Of a DNA stretch of 64,000 bases, positions 25,246 through 34,668 are shown one piece after another. The DNA is taken from contig JAFSCJ010000005.1 of the NCBI GenBank assembly GCA_017436845.1, forward strand, positions 62,001 through 126,000, read 5' to 3'. The position numbers were made by a program, and so were the translations under genes. The notes beneath the pieces were generated by a model, which made no database searches, was not told where the DNA came from, and was given only the letters and a program-made list of their open reading frames with translations. The stretch's first letter is position 1. Every line of letters begins with the position of its first letter. The stretch comes from Muribaculaceae bacterium. GTDB lineage: Bacteria; Bacteroidota; Bacteroidia; Bacteroidales; Muribaculaceae.

Positions 25246-26241
25246 ATGGTAAAAATGAAAATTTATATAGTTGCACTTTTATTGTTAGGACTGATTACAA
25301 GCTCATGCAATGCCGGTTCAAAAAACAATCACACAGATAACGCATCAGCACAACAACCTATTAAAACAATAGATTTTAATGCCGATAGCGCATATACTTT
25401 TGTAAAAAAACAGGTTGATTTTGGTCCTCGTGTGCCGGGAACAGAGGGGCATCAACAATGTGCCGAATGGCTTGTAGATAAATTAAGTCTTTATGGTGCC
25501 GATACTATTATTGAACAAAAAACAATTGTAACTGCTTTTAATGGAGATAAACTGCCTATAAATAATATTTTTGCACAGTTTAATAAAACAGCAACAAAAA
25601 GAATCCTATTACTTGCCCACTGGGATACTCGCCCATGGGCTGATGCCGAAACAGATAAATCCAAACACAACACTCCCATACCGGGAGCTAACGATGGTGG
25701 TAGCGGAGTGGGAGTGCTTCTTGAAATAGCTCGTTGCTTAGGGCAAAAGCAGCCATCAATAGGAGTTGATTTCTTATTTACCGATGCCGAAGACTATGGA
25801 GCATCCGGAGGTGATGATAAATCATGGTGTCTCGGCACTCAATATTGGGTAAAGAACATGCCTTATGAGGTGGAGCAACTGCCGGTTTATGGCATATTAC
25901 TTGACATCGTTGGAGGTATGGATGCCAAATTTCATCGTGAATATTTTTCAGAAAGACTTGCTTCACGCATCAATGACAAAGTATGGGCAATGGCTAATGC
26001 GTCAGGATATGGCTCTCGCTTTATAAATCGCACAGAGGGTGCAGTTACAGATGACCATTATCACATTAACATGTCGGGAATTCCATGTATAAACATCATT
26101 GAATGCGCCAATCCTATGACAAGCTCATTCCCACCAACATGGCATACATTGAAAGATGACATGAACTCTATTGATCGGAACTCATTGAAGGCCGTAGGAC
26201 AGACAGTTTTAAATACGATATATAACGAACAGGCTCAATAG
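25246..26241 (+). CDS. M28-family lipoprotein, probable glutaminyl cyclase
   Basis: About 331 residues. A lipoprotein signal ends at LITSSC, so the mature protein is lipid-anchored in the envelope. The zinc-peptidase-like fold has LLLAHWDTRPWAD, IPGANDGGSGVGVLLE, FTDAEDYGASGGDD and DDHYHINMSGIP, followed by TWHTLKDDMNSID. This matches the bacterial type II glutaminyl cyclase group of Bacteroidetes, which converts N-terminal glutamine of exported proteins to pyroglutamate; many proteins exported through Sec in this phylum have Gln just after signal cleavage. An aminopeptidase is the alternative. It leads an operon with sufE and a peptide transporter. Confidence 0.82.
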   Translation: MVKMKIYIVALLLLGLITSSCNAGSKNNHTDNASAQQPIKTIDFNADSAYTFVKKQVDFGPRVPGTEGHQQCAEWLVDKLSLYGADTIIEQKTIVTAFNGDKLPINNIFAQFNKTATKRILLLAHWDTRPWADAETDKSKHNTPIPGANDGGSGVGVLLEIARCLGQKQPSIGVDFLFTDAEDYGASGGDDKSWCLGTQYWVKNMPYEVEQLPVYGILLDIVGGMDAKFHREYFSERLASRINDKVWAMANASGYGSRFINRTEGAVTDDHYHINMSGIPCINIIECANPMTSSFPPTWHTLKDDMNSIDRNSLKAVGQTVLNTIYNEQAQ

Positions 26242-26259
26242 CCTTTAACTTGAATAGAA

Positions 26260-26691
26260 ATGACAATTGATCAATTACAAGACGAAATCGTTGATGAATT
26301 TTCAGATATTGAAGATTGGATGGATCGTTATGCCTATATTATAGATTTAGGTAACGCTCTTCCCGCAATAGATGAAAAATATAAAACGCCGGCTCACATC
26401 ATTGAAGGATGCCAAAGCCGAGTGTGGTTAAATGCAGAGATGATTGGCGATAAGGTTGTATATACAGCCGATAGCGATGCTATAATCGTAAAAGGTATTA
26501 TCTCGCTATTGATAAAAGTCTTGTCGGAACACACCCCCGATGAAATCCTTAATGCGAAGTTATATTTCATTGATAGGATTGGGCTATCGGAACATTTGTC
26601 TCCCACACGCAGTAATGGACTCGTGGCAATGGTAAAGCAAATAAGGATGTATGCTCTTGCATTCAGGGCAAAACAACAGGCAGAAAATTAA
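26260..26691 (+). CDS. sufE: SufE family sulfur-acceptor protein
   Basis: 143 residues. SufE takes sulfur from cysteine desulfurase SufS for iron-sulfur cluster assembly. The active-site cysteine is in IIEGCQSRVWLNAE (Cys51), and DEFSDIEDWMDRYAYIIDLG and GLVAMVKQIR are typical flanks. It is 18 bases after the glutaminyl-cyclase-like gene and 28 bases before the transporter start. The rest of the suf operon is not in the window. Confidence 0.92.
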   Translation: MTIDQLQDEIVDEFSDIEDWMDRYAYIIDLGNALPAIDEKYKTPAHIIEGCQSRVWLNAEMIGDKVVYTADSDAIIVKGIISLLIKVLSEHTPDEILNAKLYFIDRIGLSEHLSPTRSNGLVAMVKQIRMYALAFRAKQQAEN

Positions 26692-26719
26692 TATTAATAC
26701 CTTAAATAAATTTACAATT

Positions 26720-28213
26720 ATGTTTAAAAACCATCCCAAAGGACTTATTCCTACAGCTCTTGCCAATATGGGCGAGCGTTTTGGATTTTATGTAATGATG
26801 GCGATTTTGACTCTATTTTTGATGTCAAAATTCAATCTTAGCGGTAAAGAAGCCGGAGCATATTACTCAATCTTCTATTGCTCAATTTATATTTTGGCTC
26901 TTGTTGGCGGTCTTATTGCTGATAAGACCAAAAACTATAAAGGCACAATCATTGCCGGACTTCTTGTAATGTCATTAGGATATGCTTTATTGGCCATTCC
27001 TGCATTGATTACAACTGAAATCATTGCTCTTGGCGCATTGTTAGTAATCGCATTTGGTAATGGCTTGTTCAAAGGAAACTTGCAAGCTGTTGTAGGACAA
27101 TTATATGATAACCCTAAGTATAGCGCCCGTCGTGATGCCGGTTTCCAAATTTTCTATATGTTCATCAATATCGGAGGTTGTGTTGCTCCATTTATCGCAA
27201 CATGGGTGCGTAACACATTTGTGAAAATGCAAGGATTTGCCTACAATGCCGATCTTCCCGGTCTTTGCCACAAATATCTTGATGGACAACTTGCCGATAC
27301 TACAAAATTCCAAGAATTGGCAACAACAGTATCTAATGGAGTTGCACCTGCCGACTTAATGGCATTTGCAAACAGCTACCTTGACGCATTCAACACAGGT
27401 TTCCACTACGCATTCTCTGTTGCTATTGTTGCAATGTTAATCTCTCTTGTAATCTTTTTGTTGAACAAAAAATCATTACCTAATCCGGCAAATAAAGATA
27501 CCAAAGCAGTTGAAGTATCTAAAGACGAAATTCGTCAAGATGCTAAAGAGATCAAGCAACGTATCCTCGCATTGTTTGCTGTATTTGGTATCGTTATCTT
27601 CTTCTGGTTCTCATTCCACCAAAATGGCTTGACATTAACAATGTTTGCTAAAGACTATACCTTGTTGAAGATTGGCAACATGGAAATCAGTGCTGAGATA
27701 TTCCAATCAGTAAATCCATTTATCGTAGTATTTTTAACTCCAGTTGTAATGTGGATTTTCGGGGCATTGGCAAAACGAGGTAAAGAACCTTCAACACCTA
27801 AGAAAATCGGTATCGGTATGGGTATCGCTGCTCTTGCTTATGTTGTAATGACTATCGCATCATTGTCATTGCCAAACTATAGCGTAATCGAAAATTCTCC
27901 ACTTGCTGACGCAGCGCGTGTAACACCTTGGATTTTGTTCTCAGTTTATTTCATCTTGACAGTAGCGGAACTGTTTATTTCTCCACTCGGACTTTCATTT
28001 GTGTCAAAAGTTGCTCCTGCTCACCTTCAAGGTTTGATGCAAGGATGTTGGTTGGGCGCAACAGCAGTAGGTAATGCCGCATTGGTACTTGGCGCTGTGA
28101 TGTATGAAACAATCTCTTTGGCTGCAACATGGAGCGTCTTTGCAATCGTTTGCTTCATCTCTATGGCATTGATGCTTTGCATGGTGAAATGGCTTGAAAG
28201 AGTCGCAAAATAA
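26720..28213 (+). CDS. POT family proton-coupled peptide transporter
   Basis: About 497 residues with 12-14 helices of the major facilitator fold. It imports di- and tripeptides with protons. The first-helix motif, normally ExxERFxYY, reads NMGERFGFY (residues 16-24), so the first Glu is Asn. The helix 4 motif reads NGLFKGNLQAVVGQLYDNP, keeping the key Lys but with Gly where Pro is usual. Start ATG 26720 (MFKNHPKG) is chosen over a start inside sufE. Last gene of the operon; a strong terminator follows. Confidence 0.88.
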   Translation: MFKNHPKGLIPTALANMGERFGFYVMMAILTLFLMSKFNLSGKEAGAYYSIFYCSIYILALVGGLIADKTKNYKGTIIAGLLVMSLGYALLAIPALITTEIIALGALLVIAFGNGLFKGNLQAVVGQLYDNPKYSARRDAGFQIFYMFINIGGCVAPFIATWVRNTFVKMQGFAYNADLPGLCHKYLDGQLADTTKFQELATTVSNGVAPADLMAFANSYLDAFNTGFHYAFSVAIVAMLISLVIFLLNKKSLPNPANKDTKAVEVSKDEIRQDAKEIKQRILALFAVFGIVIFFWFSFHQNGLTLTMFAKDYTLLKIGNMEISAEIFQSVNPFIVVFLTPVVMWIFGALAKRGKEPSTPKKIGIGMGIAALAYVVMTIASLSLPNYSVIENSPLADAARVTPWILFSVYFILTVAELFISPLGLSFVSKVAPAHLQGLMQGCWLGATAVGNAALVLGAVMYETISLAATWSVFAIVCFISMALMLCMVKWLERVAK

Positions 28214-28235
28214 AAACCACATAAATAGCTTAACA

Positions 28236-28269
28236 CAAGCGAGGTCGTGTCAAAACACGACCTCGCTTG
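28236..28269. terminator. Bidirectional terminator
   Basis: CAAGCGAGGTCGTGT (28236-28250) pairs perfectly with ACACGACCTCGCTTG (28255-28269) around CAAA. It separates the converging POT and C69 genes. Confidence 0.88.
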
Positions 28270-28289
28270 CATTTATCATTATGAGGAGT

Positions 28290-29936
28290 TTATTTTTTGT
28301 TGATGGCGGGTTCGGTGACGCGGAGACGGTCGCCGGCATCTTTAATGATTGAACGATAATAACGTTCATCATATCCGGGGAATGAAGGATAGGCAGGAAC
28401 TCCATCGGGAGTATATTCAAATTTGCCATCTTTCTCACGTTTAACATTTCCATCAAGATATTTCACTAGCAGATAATCGCCTAACGCTTTAAAATCTTTG
28501 GTTGATTTTTCAGCCCAATGATTAGTTAGTTCAACAAACATCTTGCGTGCATCAGCTTCATTCATTGACTGAGCTTTAGTTTCAGCATCGGCAACAGCTT
28601 CAGCAATATTGTCTTCCAATCCGTTTTGTACGCGACGTATATCAGGAATCATTTGAGAATAACGATTGTAGGCTTGGTTTGCCACATAGTTATGAGCCCA
28701 GAAAGCAGCATCCCATGAAATGTGGTACATATCGCCATTGCCATGAGCATAACAATGAGGAGGCTCTGTCACGCAGCAATAAACCGGAACATAAACACAT
28801 GTGTTTGCATCGTCAACACCAAACCATAGTACACCTTTCATTGATGCAGGGACATTATCGCGCAATTGAGCAACAAAAGAGAAGCCTGTTTGTTGTGTTG
28901 CAATAGCGCGTTCATGAGAGTACTCAACTCCATCAACTTTGTAGGTCAACGGACGCCAACGATAAGGCACATCATAGGCACCGGCACCTATATCTTTTGT
29001 CATATCCATGGGGGTATCTTCAAAATGGTCACGCATCATCCATTGCATTTCACGCACAGAGACTTTCTTGTCGGGCTTAACCCACAATGGCATAGGCTCA
29101 CCTGCACCCTTCAGCACCCAGTCCAATGAAGATTCCATTGAGTTGTTAAAGCGATTAAAATAGGCCCATACACGACCATCACAACCACGCAATGCGCTAA
29201 AATCAGTTATTGCATAAGCCAATGAGAAGCTGAAATCTTCATCTTTACCTGCAAAATATCCTTGCTTACGAGCAAAATCAATCACATCAGGAGAATATAA
29301 GCAGTTCTTTTTATCGTTTAGAGGAAATTGGTGGATACGAGCATGGTTAGCATGACCGGAGATACAATCATCGGGAACTCGACGAGCCACCCACACTGCA
29401 CCTTTTTCTTTGCCGCCTTTACCTATAAGTTCCATGATCCACGCTTCTTTACCATCGGCAATAGAAAAGGATTCTCCTGAACTTGCATATCCATAATTGG
29501 CAACAAGACCTGTCATCACATCGATTGCTTCGCGAGCCGTTTTAGCTCGTTGCAAAGTTATATATATCAATGATCCATAATCAATGATACCTGTTGTATC
29601 AACAAGTTCGGGACGTCCGCCCCATGTACTCTCGGCAATAGCAAGTCCATGTTCATTCATGTTACCTATTGTCGCATAGGTGTGTGCCACTTCAGGAATT
29701 TCACCAAGATATTTACCTGTATCCCATTCTACTACTTTACGCATAGCACCCTCGGGATAATCTGCTGCAGGTTGATTATACAACTCACCATAAAGATTGT
29801 GGCTATCAGCGGCATAAGTAATCATGACACTACCATCGACCGTCGCACCTGAGCCGGCAATCAAACTCGTACATGCATCAGCTATTGCTATCCCTCCATA
29901 AAGAGCCAATGCAGCAATAAAAAATCTTTTAATCAT
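28290..29936 (-). CDS. C69 family dipeptidase
   Basis: 548 residues. A signal peptide ends at IADA, and the mature protein begins with the nucleophile Cys22 (ACTSLIAG), as in Ntn-fold hydrolases that cut dipeptides and short peptides in the envelope. Further motifs are AAD near residue 42, GLAIAESTWGGR, GYASSGESFSIADGKEAWIM and the N-terminal-domain TYATIGNMNEHG. A C-terminal extension after about 450 carries a helical part, as in Bacteroidetes members. It follows the helicase gene by four bases, so it is in that operon although the jobs look unrelated. Confidence 0.9.
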   Translation of the reverse strand: MIKRFFIAALALYGGIAIADACTSLIAGSGATVDGSVMITYAADSHNLYGELYNQPAADYPEGAMRKVVEWDTGKYLGEIPEVAHTYATIGNMNEHGLAIAESTWGGRPELVDTTGIIDYGSLIYITLQRAKTAREAIDVMTGLVANYGYASSGESFSIADGKEAWIMELIGKGGKEKGAVWVARRVPDDCISGHANHARIHQFPLNDKKNCLYSPDVIDFARKQGYFAGKDEDFSFSLAYAITDFSALRGCDGRVWAYFNRFNNSMESSLDWVLKGAGEPMPLWVKPDKKVSVREMQWMMRDHFEDTPMDMTKDIGAGAYDVPYRWRPLTYKVDGVEYSHERAIATQQTGFSFVAQLRDNVPASMKGVLWFGVDDANTCVYVPVYCCVTEPPHCYAHGNGDMYHISWDAAFWAHNYVANQAYNRYSQMIPDIRRVQNGLEDNIAEAVADAETKAQSMNEADARKMFVELTNHWAEKSTKDFKALGDYLLVKYLDGNVKREKDGKFEYTPDGVPAYPSFPGYDERYYRSIIKDAGDRLRVTEPAINKK

Positions 29937-29940
29937 CTTC

Positions 29941-32900
29941 TTATATATTAATTGTTACTATTTCACCTGATTTCAGATACCAAATATAACCTTTTATATT
30001 TTCATATCCCATTTTCACAAGCAATTTCATGTAGTTTCTCACTTGTACTGCATATTGGTCATGATTAGGTTCTCCAAATTTATAATCGATAACCTCTATA
30101 GCTCCGTCGGCAGTCCACACCACCCTATCAGGGCGATAACATTCGCCTGAAGGTAGCACTATTGTACGTTCATTTACAACTTTCTTATAGCCAGAGAACC
30201 ATCTCTCCACACGAGCATCATCTAAGGCATCTTGCAAAAATGTCTCTATCTCTTTTTGATCTTCATCGGAAATATTATAACGATAGGCATGACGAGCCAC
30301 AACAATGGGCAAATCACCTATCTTACGCACATCGCCCAAGATGTCATGAAGAATTACCCCTCGATCTCGTGGTTTATCTAAATCTTGTAAATCCTCTACC
30401 TTGCTTAAATTCCACATTTCGGTGCGGTCGGCGGTATAATAAGGAACGGCCCCGATTGTTTCTTCACTACCCTCCTTTTTAGCATCTGCTTGTGGAGCTC
30501 TTGTTGTAGGAGTTCCGATTGTCAATACACAATCTTCAAAGTTAGTATTTAAAGGTACATATACATCATCAGCCTTTATTGACTCCTCCCCTAAAGCCTT
30601 TGCACAATTACAACAATACTCCGGTGTTGCCATCTCTATTGCTAAACCTATGAAATCACCTATGTTATTGAGTGTGCTTGAGCTACTTTCTTTTACTTTA
30701 TAATTTACTATCAATTCATCTACTGCACGAGTAAATGCAACATAAGTAGCATTCAACTGATCGACAAATTCAGCTCCTCGATTTTGCTCATACTGTTCAT
30801 AAAAATCAGTACCTTCAAGAGCCGTTTTACTGCTTTTTAATGGAAGGATTGGAGGAATGATGTCTTCGTCAAAATCTTTATAAACACCTGTTGTGTCATA
30901 CCACTTTATCTCCTTCCCTTCAACCATGTCCCATGAAGCAAAAGGAATGTGGACACATCGGAATTCCAACCCCTTTGACTTGTGAACGGTCATTACTTTT
31001 ATCGCATCCATTGAATCAGGAAACGTGAGACAAGTTTTATATCCTACCGCATCCCACCATTTCAAGAACGAATGAATATCTCCTGCTCCTTGAGCGCAAT
31101 AGTCCACAACAATATCTTGAAATGCAGTAATATAAATATTTTCATCTGTTAGAGCTTTCTTCGGGACATAGCGAGTGATTATACGCTCCACAATAGACGG
31201 CAAACTGATACACTCCATGCTCATCACTTCATCGGCAAGACTTTCAATTGTTGCCGTTGATCTAAGTGCTGCAACTAATGCCTGCGACGGAGAATTATCG
31301 GTATTAATAAAGTATTCATAGCGATTAACCATGCGACTGATTTCACGCTTTGTCAAATGATAGTCATCTGACGCCTTGTCAGGGGTATCGATAAATCGCA
31401 ATACGCTCACTATCAATCTGACTGCATTGGAATTTCCAACTACCAATGCCTCATTTGAAAGGATATTAAGAGGGGGGAAATCGGGATGAGCATTAACATA
31501 TTCAAGCAAAAAGTCTATCACTCGACGCCCTTCCACTCCTTTACGCACAAGTATTGCAATGTCTGAAGATTTATATCCCGACTGTAATTGGCGTTTTATT
31601 TCTTGTGCCATCAGTTGCAATGAATTATTTTCAAACTCTTTCTTATCTCCTTGCAATGCAGTAAATTTCACATACCCACGATGATTCTTTCGCTTTGGAG
31701 CGACCTGCTGAGTAACATTACCATATAGATGTTTCAGTCCGGCGCTATCAGCAATCGCGCTAAAAATAGTATTATTAAATTTCACTACATCGGCCGAACT
31801 GCGCCAATTAGTATTACCTGATATATTGTTACCTTTCTCCTGATAATTACGAGAAAATTGTTGAGCCACTTGCTCCCTCAACAACGATGGGTCAGAATTT
31901 CTAAAACGATATATACATTGCTTCTCATCTCCAATAATAAGATTATCTTTATCGTGAGATAAACTTTCAGATACAAGAGGCGACAGATTTTGCCACTGCA
32001 TACGTGATGTGTCTTGAAATTCGTCTATTAGAAAGTGTTTCAAATTAACACCCACCCTCTCATATATAAATGGCAACTCCTCTTCACTGATAATTCGTTG
32101 TAATATATCGTTAGTATCTGATAGTAATATAAGATTGTTGTCATTACGATACTCATCTATCTTTTTTACAATATTCCCAAGGAGACCGAGAATATAAATA
32201 TTTTTGCGTGTCAGCTTATATAGATTTATTAGCGGTACTCCATCAACTATTGCATTTATAGCATCTAGATAGGCTGCATCAATATCACTGGGAATAGCAT
32301 CTTCAGTAGAGAACTTCTTTAGATATCGTTTTGAACGGTTTTCACACGCGTCAATAACTGATTTTGTTAATCCGGTGGGAGTTCCCTCTGCCCATTTTAT
32401 AATTGAAGTTCGCACATAGTTATTCCAGCATTTGTCCGGGGTGAGACCAACTCCATCACATAGCATATTTATTGCTTTAGCCGACTTCTCTTTAATCGCG
32501 CGTTGTATTTGGCCTACTTTTGCTGCCAATTGCTGCTCAAACTTGATTATCTTTGACTCATCATCAAGATACTTGAGCATCTCTTCAGATTTCAGTTTAA
32601 ATTCCTCATCACACATCTTGTTAACGAAGGAAACAATCCCTTCATAAAAACTTGATGAGCGATTAAACATATTAAATCCGCCCCCCTCTTCAATAAGGCT
32701 AAGCATATACTTCTTTAGCCAATCTGTGATTCGGCGTTGAATCGAGGCATCATTACCATTAGTAGAGTCGGCACGATTTATTGATGCTAACATTTCATTG
32801 ATACCGGTCTCTACTGCATATTCGTCATTCAATTCTACCTCATAGTTACCTGTCAATTCAGCTTCACGCGCGAACACGCGCAACACATTTTGGAAGAACG

Positions 32901-33276
32901 AGTCAATAGTGCTTATATTAAAGAAATTGAAATCAAATAAAAGCTCTTGCAATGCTTTTTCTGCCGTTTTTTTTAGTTCCTCATGGGTACAGTCAAATTC
33001 ACCGATGAGCCTTTCGGTGTATGGACTTTTATTGCAATCTTTTATCGACTCAACCTCGGCAAGGACTGCAAGTTCCTGCACAATGCGACGTTTCATCTCG
33101 GCGGTTGCCTTATTGGTAAACGTAATCGCAAGAATTGACCGATGACAATCTCTACCGGTTTTATTCAACCGATACACGCCATTCTCATCCTTCTCGCCTA
33201 AAAGCAGCTTTATATACTCATAGGTCAATGTGAATGTTTTACCAGAGCCAGCCGATGCTTTATAAACCGTCAGCAT
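29941..33276 (-). CDS. UvrD-family helicase-nuclease, AddA/RecB-like
   Basis: 1111 residues. Walker A is ASAGSGKTFTLTYEY (about 8-22), motif Ia ITFTNKATAEMKRR, Walker B FLIDEFQDTSRMQW, motif III LIIGDEKQCIYRFR, and motifs V and VI VMTVHKSKGLEF and TYVAFTRAVDEL. The C-terminus carries a PD-(D/E)XK nuclease pattern (RPDRVV, then EVIDYKFGEP and VQVRNY). This is the architecture of AddA, which unwinds and trims double-strand breaks for recombination. The usual AddB partner is not beside it. A SUI1 gene lies 10 bases upstream and a C69 dipeptidase 4 bases downstream. Confidence 0.92.
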   Translation of the reverse strand: MLTVYKASAGSGKTFTLTYEYIKLLLGEKDENGVYRLNKTGRDCHRSILAITFTNKATAEMKRRIVQELAVLAEVESIKDCNKSPYTERLIGEFDCTHEELKKTAEKALQELLFDFNFFNISTIDSFFQNVLRVFAREAELTGNYEVELNDEYAVETGINEMLASINRADSTNGNDASIQRRITDWLKKYMLSLIEEGGGFNMFNRSSSFYEGIVSFVNKMCDEEFKLKSEEMLKYLDDESKIIKFEQQLAAKVGQIQRAIKEKSAKAINMLCDGVGLTPDKCWNNYVRTSIIKWAEGTPTGLTKSVIDACENRSKRYLKKFSTEDAIPSDIDAAYLDAINAIVDGVPLINLYKLTRKNIYILGLLGNIVKKIDEYRNDNNLILLSDTNDILQRIISEEELPFIYERVGVNLKHFLIDEFQDTSRMQWQNLSPLVSESLSHDKDNLIIGDEKQCIYRFRNSDPSLLREQVAQQFSRNYQEKGNNISGNTNWRSSADVVKFNNTIFSAIADSAGLKHLYGNVTQQVAPKRKNHRGYVKFTALQGDKKEFENNSLQLMAQEIKRQLQSGYKSSDIAILVRKGVEGRRVIDFLLEYVNAHPDFPPLNILSNEALVVGNSNAVRLIVSVLRFIDTPDKASDDYHLTKREISRMVNRYEYFINTDNSPSQALVAALRSTATIESLADEVMSMECISLPSIVERIITRYVPKKALTDENIYITAFQDIVVDYCAQGAGDIHSFLKWWDAVGYKTCLTFPDSMDAIKVMTVHKSKGLEFRCVHIPFASWDMVEGKEIKWYDTTGVYKDFDEDIIPPILPLKSSKTALEGTDFYEQYEQNRGAEFVDQLNATYVAFTRAVDELIVNYKVKESSSSTLNNIGDFIGLAIEMATPEYCCNCAKALGEESIKADDVYVPLNTNFEDCVLTIGTPTTRAPQADAKKEGSEETIGAVPYYTADRTEMWNLSKVEDLQDLDKPRDRGVILHDILGDVRKIGDLPIVVARHAYRYNISDEDQKEIETFLQDALDDARVERWFSGYKKVVNERTIVLPSGECYRPDRVVWTADGAIEVIDYKFGEPNHDQYAVQVRNYMKLLVKMGYENIKGYIWYLKSGEIVTINI

Positions 33277-33286
33277 ATTGTATCTT

Positions 33287-33628
33287 TTATATTATTCGTG
33301 CTTTATATCCTGCCTTAACAAGGAAATCAAGAACATCTTTGCGACGATCCCCTTGTATCAAAATCTCTCCACCTCTTGAAGAGCCTCCGGTCCCAAGACG
33401 CGTTTTCATTTTACTCGCTATTTCCGATACTGCGTCATCTTCAAGCACAAATCCGGTTACAATCGTTGCCATCTTACCGGCACGACCTTTTTTCTCCAAA
33501 ATTATATCCAACCGGGGTTGTTTTGGTTCACACGCGGTCTCTTCTTCGACAATCTCGTCACCTTCAGGCAAATCTGGATTGGAATTTAAAAATGCTTGCA
33601 AACTTGATTGCCAGTCTCCTTTATTCAT
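33287..33628 (-). CDS. SUI1/YciH-like translation initiation factor
   Basis: About 113 residues from ATG 33628 (MNKGDWQSSLQ); the longer frame to 33709 runs back into era and is rejected. The C-terminal half is the SUI1 fold: LDIILEKKGRAGKMATIVTG, then SKMKTRLGTGGSSRGGEILI with the glycine-rich turn, and QGDRRKDVLDFL. Bacterial YciH can influence start-site selection, but its physiological role is not clear. The first 45 residues are acidic and disordered-looking. It precedes the AddA-like helicase in the same direction. Confidence 0.9.
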   Translation of the reverse strand: MNKGDWQSSLQAFLNSNPDLPEGDEIVEEETACEPKQPRLDIILEKKGRAGKMATIVTGFVLEDDAVSEIASKMKTRLGTGGSSRGGEILIQGDRRKDVLDFLVKAGYKARII

Positions 33629-33652
33629 GGTTTTGATGTAATTAATAATAGC

Positions 33653-33679
33653 GTTACAGCCCTCAATGAGGGCTGTAAC
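33653..33679 (-). terminator. Hairpin after era, upstream of the SUI1 gene
   Basis: GTTACAGCCCT (33653-33663) pairs with AGGGCTGTAAC (33669-33679). It begins 11 bases after the era stop. No run of T follows on the minus strand, so it may be a weak terminator or a leader structure for the SUI1 gene. Confidence 0.55.
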
Positions 33680-33689
33680 AAAGATATAA

Positions 33690-34583
33690 CTAATCAGCGA
33701 TGTATCCAAATGAGCGGAGCTTATTTTCTCGATTTCGCCAATTAGGTTCTACTTTTACAAACATCTCAAGAAAAACTCGTTTACCGAAGAATGTCTCTAT
33801 ATCCTTGCGAGCATCAACGCCTATGCGTTTCAACATTGTTCCCCCGCGACCTATGATTATGCCTTTCTGACTATCTCGCTCCACATATATGACCGCCATT
33901 ATGTGTATTGAATTATCGGTCTCATCAAATTTCTCAACTATGACTTCTGTTGAGTATGGCACCTCCTTGTCATAATTCAAAAGTATCTTTTCTCTAATAA
34001 TCTCAGTAACAAAAAATCTTGCAGGTTTATCAGTCAACGCATCTTTCCCAAAATATGGCGGAGAGTCAGGAAGCAATTCCACAATGCGCGACATCAGATT
34101 ATTTACATTGAAATGTTCTTTTGCCGATGTAGGATAAATCTCGGCATTGGGCAACAGTTCTTTCCATCGCATAACGATTTGTTCAAGGTCAGATTGTCCT
34201 TTCAACAAATCAATCTTATTTATCACCAACAAGATGGGAACTTTCTCTTTTGCCACCTTTTTTAAGAATGTTTCATTCTTTGTTGGGTCTTCTATAACAT
34301 CGGTTACATAAAGCAATATATCAGCGTCAACAAGAGCTCCTTCAGAATATCCCAACATACTCTCTTGTAGTTTGTATTTTGGAGACAACACCCCAGGAGT
34401 ATCAGAGAACACGATTTGATATTCCGGAGCATTTACTATCCCCATTATACGATGACGTGTTGTTTGTGCTTTAGCTGTTATGATACTCACTCTCTCCCCC
34501 ACTAAATCATTCATGAGTGTTGATTTTCCTACATTGGGATTTCCAACAATATTCACAAACCCTGCTTTATGATTTTCTATCAT
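33690..34583 (-). CDS. era: Ribosome assembly GTPase Era
   Basis: About 297 residues from ATG 34583 (MIENHKAGFVNI). Era matures the 30S subunit and binds the 16S rRNA 3' end. GTPase motifs are GNPNVGKST, the switch segment TTRHRIMGI, DTPGV and NKIDLL. The C-terminal KH domain has IYVERDSQKGIIIGRGGTML. Length and motifs are standard. It follows fabH by 85 bases in a yceD-rpmF-fabH-era order known from Bacteroidetes. Confidence 0.96.
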   Translation of the reverse strand: MIENHKAGFVNIVGNPNVGKSTLMNDLVGERVSIITAKAQTTRHRIMGIVNAPEYQIVFSDTPGVLSPKYKLQESMLGYSEGALVDADILLYVTDVIEDPTKNETFLKKVAKEKVPILLVINKIDLLKGQSDLEQIVMRWKELLPNAEIYPTSAKEHFNVNNLMSRIVELLPDSPPYFGKDALTDKPARFFVTEIIREKILLNYDKEVPYSTEVIVEKFDETDNSIHIMAVIYVERDSQKGIIIGRGGTMLKRIGVDARKDIETFFGKRVFLEMFVKVEPNWRNRENKLRSFGYIAD

Positions 34584-34668
34584 GCCTATAGTTATTATAA
34601 AACAAAATAGCACCCGCAATAAACAGATGCTACTTATTGTTATACATTGTTATATCAATTTTGAACGT

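Noticed and set aside
30162-30482. Small gene opposite the AddA-like helicase
   Set aside because: Antisense frame without any start context, and the helicase-nuclease frame is conserved across it.
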